Source: an uncultured Chloroflexota bacterium (GTDB taxonomy: Bacteria; Chloroflexota; Dehalococcoidia; UBA3495). Taken from it: a stretch of 7,078 nt of DNA. Location: NCBI GenBank assembly GCA_913020235.1, contig CAJWBT010000119.1:1-7078 (forward strand), read 5' to 3'. Of the stretch, positions 4,833 through 7,078 are shown in pieces (the stretch's first letter is position 1; each line of letters starts with the position of its first letter). The notes under the pieces are model-generated. The model made no database searches, was not told the DNA's origin, and saw only the letters and a program-made list of their open reading frames with translations. A program made the translations under genes and the position numbers.

Positions 4833-5162
4833 TTAGCTACTCAGCACCGCATCAATCTTGCTCTTGAGCCTGCCCTTGGGCACGGCTCCGACGATCTGGT
4901 CTATCGGCTTGCCATCCTTGAAAAAGATCAGGGCCGGGATGCTGCGCACGCCATATTTCATGGCAATGCCGGGGTTGCTGTCCACGTCTAGCTTGCCCAC
5001 GTTTAGCTGGCCATCATACTCCAATGCCATGTCATGGACCGATGGGGCGATCATCTTACAGGGCCCACACCACTCGGCCCAAAAGTCCACCAACACCGGC
5101 AAATCCGACTTTAGCACCTGGTCGTCCCAGTTAGATTCCGTAACTTCGATAGGTTCCGCCAT
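4833..5162 (-). CDS. trxA: Thioredoxin
   Basis: A 109-residue classical thioredoxin, the normal length, which reduces cytosolic protein disulfides with electrons from thioredoxin reductase. The fold is complete: VLVDFWAEWCGPCKMIAP (23-40) with the buried Asp26 and active-site Cys32-Gly-Pro-Cys35, LDVDSNP (58-64), the cis-Pro loop SIPALIFFKDGK (74-85, Pro76), and a closing helix (GRLKSKIDAVL). Two ATGs are in frame: 5192 and 5162. The second is chosen because GGAGG lies 6 nt upstream and it gives the standard N-terminus. The tRNA-Sec gene follows after 18 nt with no terminator between, so both should be on one transcript that is processed to release the tRNA. Both active-site positions are Cys and not Sec. 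Confidence 0.96.
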   Translation of the reverse strand: MAEPIEVTESNWDDQVLKSDLPVLVDFWAEWCGPCKMIAPSVHDMALEYDGQLNVGKLDVDSNPGIAMKYGVRSIPALIFFKDGKPIDQIVGAVPKGRLKSKIDAVLSS

Positions 5163-5242
5163 TTCCGTCCTCCAGAAAAAGTTGTTCTCCAAATAACGTT
5201 AGATGTGTCGGATTGCCGGCGGGTTCGGCGGGCTTTCGGACC

Positions 5243-5271
5243 AGTGTATACCTCAGCTAATTTGTGGTCAA
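5243..5271 (-). promoter_or_regulatory. Candidate sigma70-type promoter of trxA-selC
   Basis: On the minus strand TTGACC (5271-5266) and TACACT (5248-5243) are separated by exactly 17 nt, matching the -35 at 5 of 6 and the -10 at 4 of 6. Transcription would start near 5236, leaving a leader of about 74 nt before the thioredoxin ATG. The spacing is good, but the -10 is not strong. Confidence 0.5.
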
Positions 5272-5377
5272 CACCAGATTAGCAGCCATCAGCCGTTAGC
5301 TCTTGGCTTCCCTGTCCCACCATTGCCGCCGACTGCAAAAAGCTCCAAGGGCAGACGCTTGGGGCAACCCATCCGCC

Positions 5378-5406
5378 TTGGATTCCTCGGCCCCTTCCTT
5401 TATAGT
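5378..5406 (+). promoter_or_regulatory. Candidate promoter of the methyltransferase-Maf gene
   Basis: TTGGAT (5378-5383) and TATAGT (5401-5406) are 17 nt apart; the -10 matches 5 of 6, the -35 only 3 of 6. The start would fall near 5413, about 5 nt before the ATG at 5418, giving a nearly leaderless mRNA. This fits the absence of a good Shine-Dalgarno site there (only AAAGA). A 7-bp hairpin (5343-5364) lies just upstream. Confidence 0.4.
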
Positions 5407-5417
5407 ATTCTCAAAGA

Positions 5418-7078
5418 ATGCAAACGACCAAACGACAGATCGCCGAAGGTGAGAGGCTCACCCTGGGCTTGACTTCCTGGGGCCGGTTGGGCGAAGCCAT
5501 GGCTCATGAGGGGGGGCGGGACGTTTTTGTCTTCGGCGGCATCCCCGGTGAACGGGTGATTGCTGAAGTCCTCCGGGTGCGCCGGAAATACGTCGGCGCC
5601 AGGGTTGTGGAGGTGCTGGAGCCGTCGGAACAGCGGGTGGAACCACCCTGTCCCTACTACGGCGATTGCACCGGGTGCCAGTGGCAACACTTCAGCTACT
5701 CCGCCCAACTGGCCGCCAAACGGGACAAGGTTGTGGATGCCCTCATCCGTGTGGGCGGGTTCACCAGCCCTCCGGTTTCGGAGGTGATACCCTCGCCCCA
5801 CGAATACGGGTATCGCAACCACGCCCGATTCACCGTTGGCCGCGGCGGCGCCCTGGGTTTCGTGAATCGCGAAACGCGGCGGTTCAACCGGATCGACCAA
5901 TGCATGCTGATGCACCCTGGGGTCAACCGCGTCCTCGCCCGGCTTCAGGGCAACTGCGGAGAGACCACTCAGCTGGCCATCCGCGCCGGGAAAGAGACCG
6001 GCGACTTGTTGGTGCAGCCGCCGATATTGGGCCCAAGCCTCTCCGTTCCCACCGGACAAAAGAGCTACTTGGACTCGGTGGATGGGCAGTCCTTCCGAGT
6101 CTCATCTCCATCTTTCTTTCAAGTGAACATAGAGCAGGCAGCCGAGGCGGCGCGAGTGTTGCGCCGCTTGCTGGGTCTGAGTTCCGACGATGTGCTCTTG
6201 GACGCTTACGCCGGGGTGGGTACCTTCGCCATTCTGCTGGCTCCCTACGTCAAGAAGGTGGTCGCCGTGGAGGAGTCCTCGGCGGCGGTGGCCGACGCGA
6301 AGGAGAACGCTGCTTCAATTGAGAACGTGGAATTCGCCCTTGGGAAGACCGAAGAGGTACTGGACCGGCTGGCTGAAAAGCCCGATGTGGTGATCCTGGA
6401 TCCTCCGCGGGCCGGCTGCCAACCCCAGGCGTTGCTTGGCTTGATGCGGCTGGCGCCGCCCCGGGTCGCCTACGTTTCGTGCGACGCGGAGACCCTGGCC
6501 CGGGACTTGCGAATCCTCTGCGATGGCCCTTACACCCTGGACCGGGTCGTCCCGCTGGACATGTTCCCCCAGACCCATCACGTGGAGTGCGTGGCGCTGC
6601 TGTCATATGCCGGACCGGGGGTGCAGTTGGCGCTGGCTTCGGCGTCGCCCCGGCGGCGGGAACTCTTGTCGGCCATGGGCCTGCCGTTCCGCGCGGTCCC
6701 GGCGGACATCGACGAAGAGCTTCAGGACGGAGAGGCGCCCGGAGCGGCCGCAGCCCGGCTCTCCTCGGCCAAGGCCCTGACCGTGGCCTCTCATGTCAAG
6801 ACTGGCTACGTGATCGGCGCCGACAGCCTGGTGGTCCTCGAAGGCCGGGCGATGGGAAAACCGGCGGACGCCGCCGAGGCCGGCCGGATGCTTCGGGAAT
6901 TACGGGGCACCCGGCATCAGGTGACCACCGGGGTTACGGTAGTCGATGCGGCCACGGGACGTCGCCTGACCGGCAGCGTGACCACCGATATCACGCTGCG
7001 CAACTTCACCGACGCCGAGATTGAAGCATCAATCTCTTCGGGTACGCCGATGGACAAAGCCGGCGCCTATGCGGTCCA
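5418..7078 (+). CDS. Fusion: RlmD/RumA-type rRNA (uracil-5-)-methyltransferase + Maf nucleotide pyrophosphatase (partial at right edge)
   Basis: A single frame of 553 codons runs without a stop to the window end and holds two enzymes. Residues 1-395 form a complete m5U rRNA methyltransferase: TRAM domain (about 10-70); [4Fe-4S] Cys at 78, 84, 87 and 162; SAM site LLDAYAGVGTF (260-270) and VVAVEE (281-286); DPPRAG (328-333); catalytic Cys355 in YVSCDAETLARDL; and the base Glu390 in HHVECVALL, where the family normally ends. After a linker of about 6 residues (SYAGPG) a Maf domain starts at 402: LALASASPRRRELL (404-417), Lys452, GAD with catalytic Asp469, GKP (480-482), RGTRHQVTTGV (496-506), and PMDKAGAYAV (544-553). 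SPRR, GAD and DKAGAY place it with the YhdE-type (dTTP/UTP) and not the YceF-type. About 30-40 Maf residues should lie beyond the edge. The frame was checked by coordinate: all codons start at multiples of 3, and none at the joint is a stop. A GTG at 6621 could restart a free Maf but lacks a clear ribosome site. Which uracil is methylated is not known from sequence. Confidence 0.93.
   Translation, partial: MQTTKRQIAEGERLTLGLTSWGRLGEAMAHEGGRDVFVFGGIPGERVIAEVLRVRRKYVGARVVEVLEPSEQRVEPPCPYYGDCTGCQWQHFSYSAQLAAKRDKVVDALIRVGGFTSPPVSEVIPSPHEYGYRNHARFTVGRGGALGFVNRETRRFNRIDQCMLMHPGVNRVLARLQGNCGETTQLAIRAGKETGDLLVQPPILGPSLSVPTGQKSYLDSVDGQSFRVSSPSFFQVNIEQAAEAARVLRRLLGLSSDDVLLDAYAGVGTFAILLAPYVKKVVAVEESSAAVADAKENAASIENVEFALGKTEEVLDRLAEKPDVVILDPPRAGCQPQALLGLMRLAPPRVAYVSCDAETLARDLRILCDGPYTLDRVVPLDMFPQTHHVECVALLSYAGPGVQLALASASPRRRELLSAMGLPFRAVPADIDEELQDGEAPGAAAARLSSAKALTVASHVKTGYVIGADSLVVLEGRAMGKPADAAEAGRMLRELRGTRHQVTTGVTVVDAATGRRLTGSVTTDITLRNFTDAEIEASISSGTPMDKAGAYAV

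Noticed and set aside
5203..5472. 89-codon plus-strand frame between trxA and the fusion gene
   Set aside because: It has no ribosome site, covers the promoter region, overlaps the true start of the methyltransferase, and has a Pro/Gly-rich, domain-free translation.
5400..6059. 219-codon minus-strand frame opposite the methyltransferase, with other antisense frames to 6800
   Set aside because: It is antisense to a fully motif-supported gene; long antisense frames are expected in G+C-rich coding DNA.
1..7078. CRISPR array, insertion sequence, integrase or attachment site next to the tRNA gene
   Set aside because: No regularly repeated units, transposase or recombinase motifs, or duplicated tRNA 3' end were found in the window.

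Overview
The window looks like the chromosome of a free-living bacterium with moderately high G+C. It is possibly a Chloroflexota/Dehalococcoidia-type lineage, but that placement is inference from the gene mix (an MFS permease, a 'LigA-like' membrane protein, a Cys-type AhpD-like protein, a selenocysteine tRNA) and not from a phylogenetic marker. Both ends are cut through genes: an MFS transporter on the left (minus strand) and a large two-domain enzyme on the right (plus strand).

Layout. 1-475 (-): N-terminal part of an MFS permease, with a leader that carries a perfect TATAAT box and a UUCG-loop hairpin. 772-1260 (-): a secreted lipoprotein of unknown function. 1333-1526: a possible 29-codon ORF (+) that converges with and overlaps by 4 nt a 35-residue Lys-rich protein (-). 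1826-3814: three small membrane proteins of unknown role (two +, one -), separated by a 417-bp gap with hairpins and a regularly spaced GATGCC motif. 4015-4410 (-): AhpD-like/carboxymuconolactone decarboxylase family protein with an intact CxxC site. 4485-4617 (+): a probable frameshifted remnant of a small ribbon-helix-helix-like protein. 4652-5162 (-): thioredoxin, then the selenocysteine tRNA gene 18 nt downstream, then a Rho-independent terminator. 5418 to the right edge (+): an uninterrupted reading frame of at least 553 codons that joins a complete RlmD/RumA-type rRNA m5U methyltransferase to a YhdE-type Maf nucleotide pyrophosphatase.

How the parts relate. The trxA-selC pair appears to be one transcript, linking a thiol reductant to selenocysteine decoding. 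No UGA-containing selenoprotein is visible in the window; thioredoxin and the AhpD-like protein both use Cys. The methyltransferase-Maf fusion is the most striking item. One half makes 5-methyluridine in rRNA, and the other belongs to the Maf branch known in E. coli to hydrolyse dTTP, UTP and m5UTP, so the fusion could couple base modification with clearance of the modified nucleotide. The middle region (about 770-3840) is made of short, poorly conserved envelope or membrane proteins and reads as lineage-specific accessory content. No insertion sequence, CRISPR array, rRNA or phage gene was seen.
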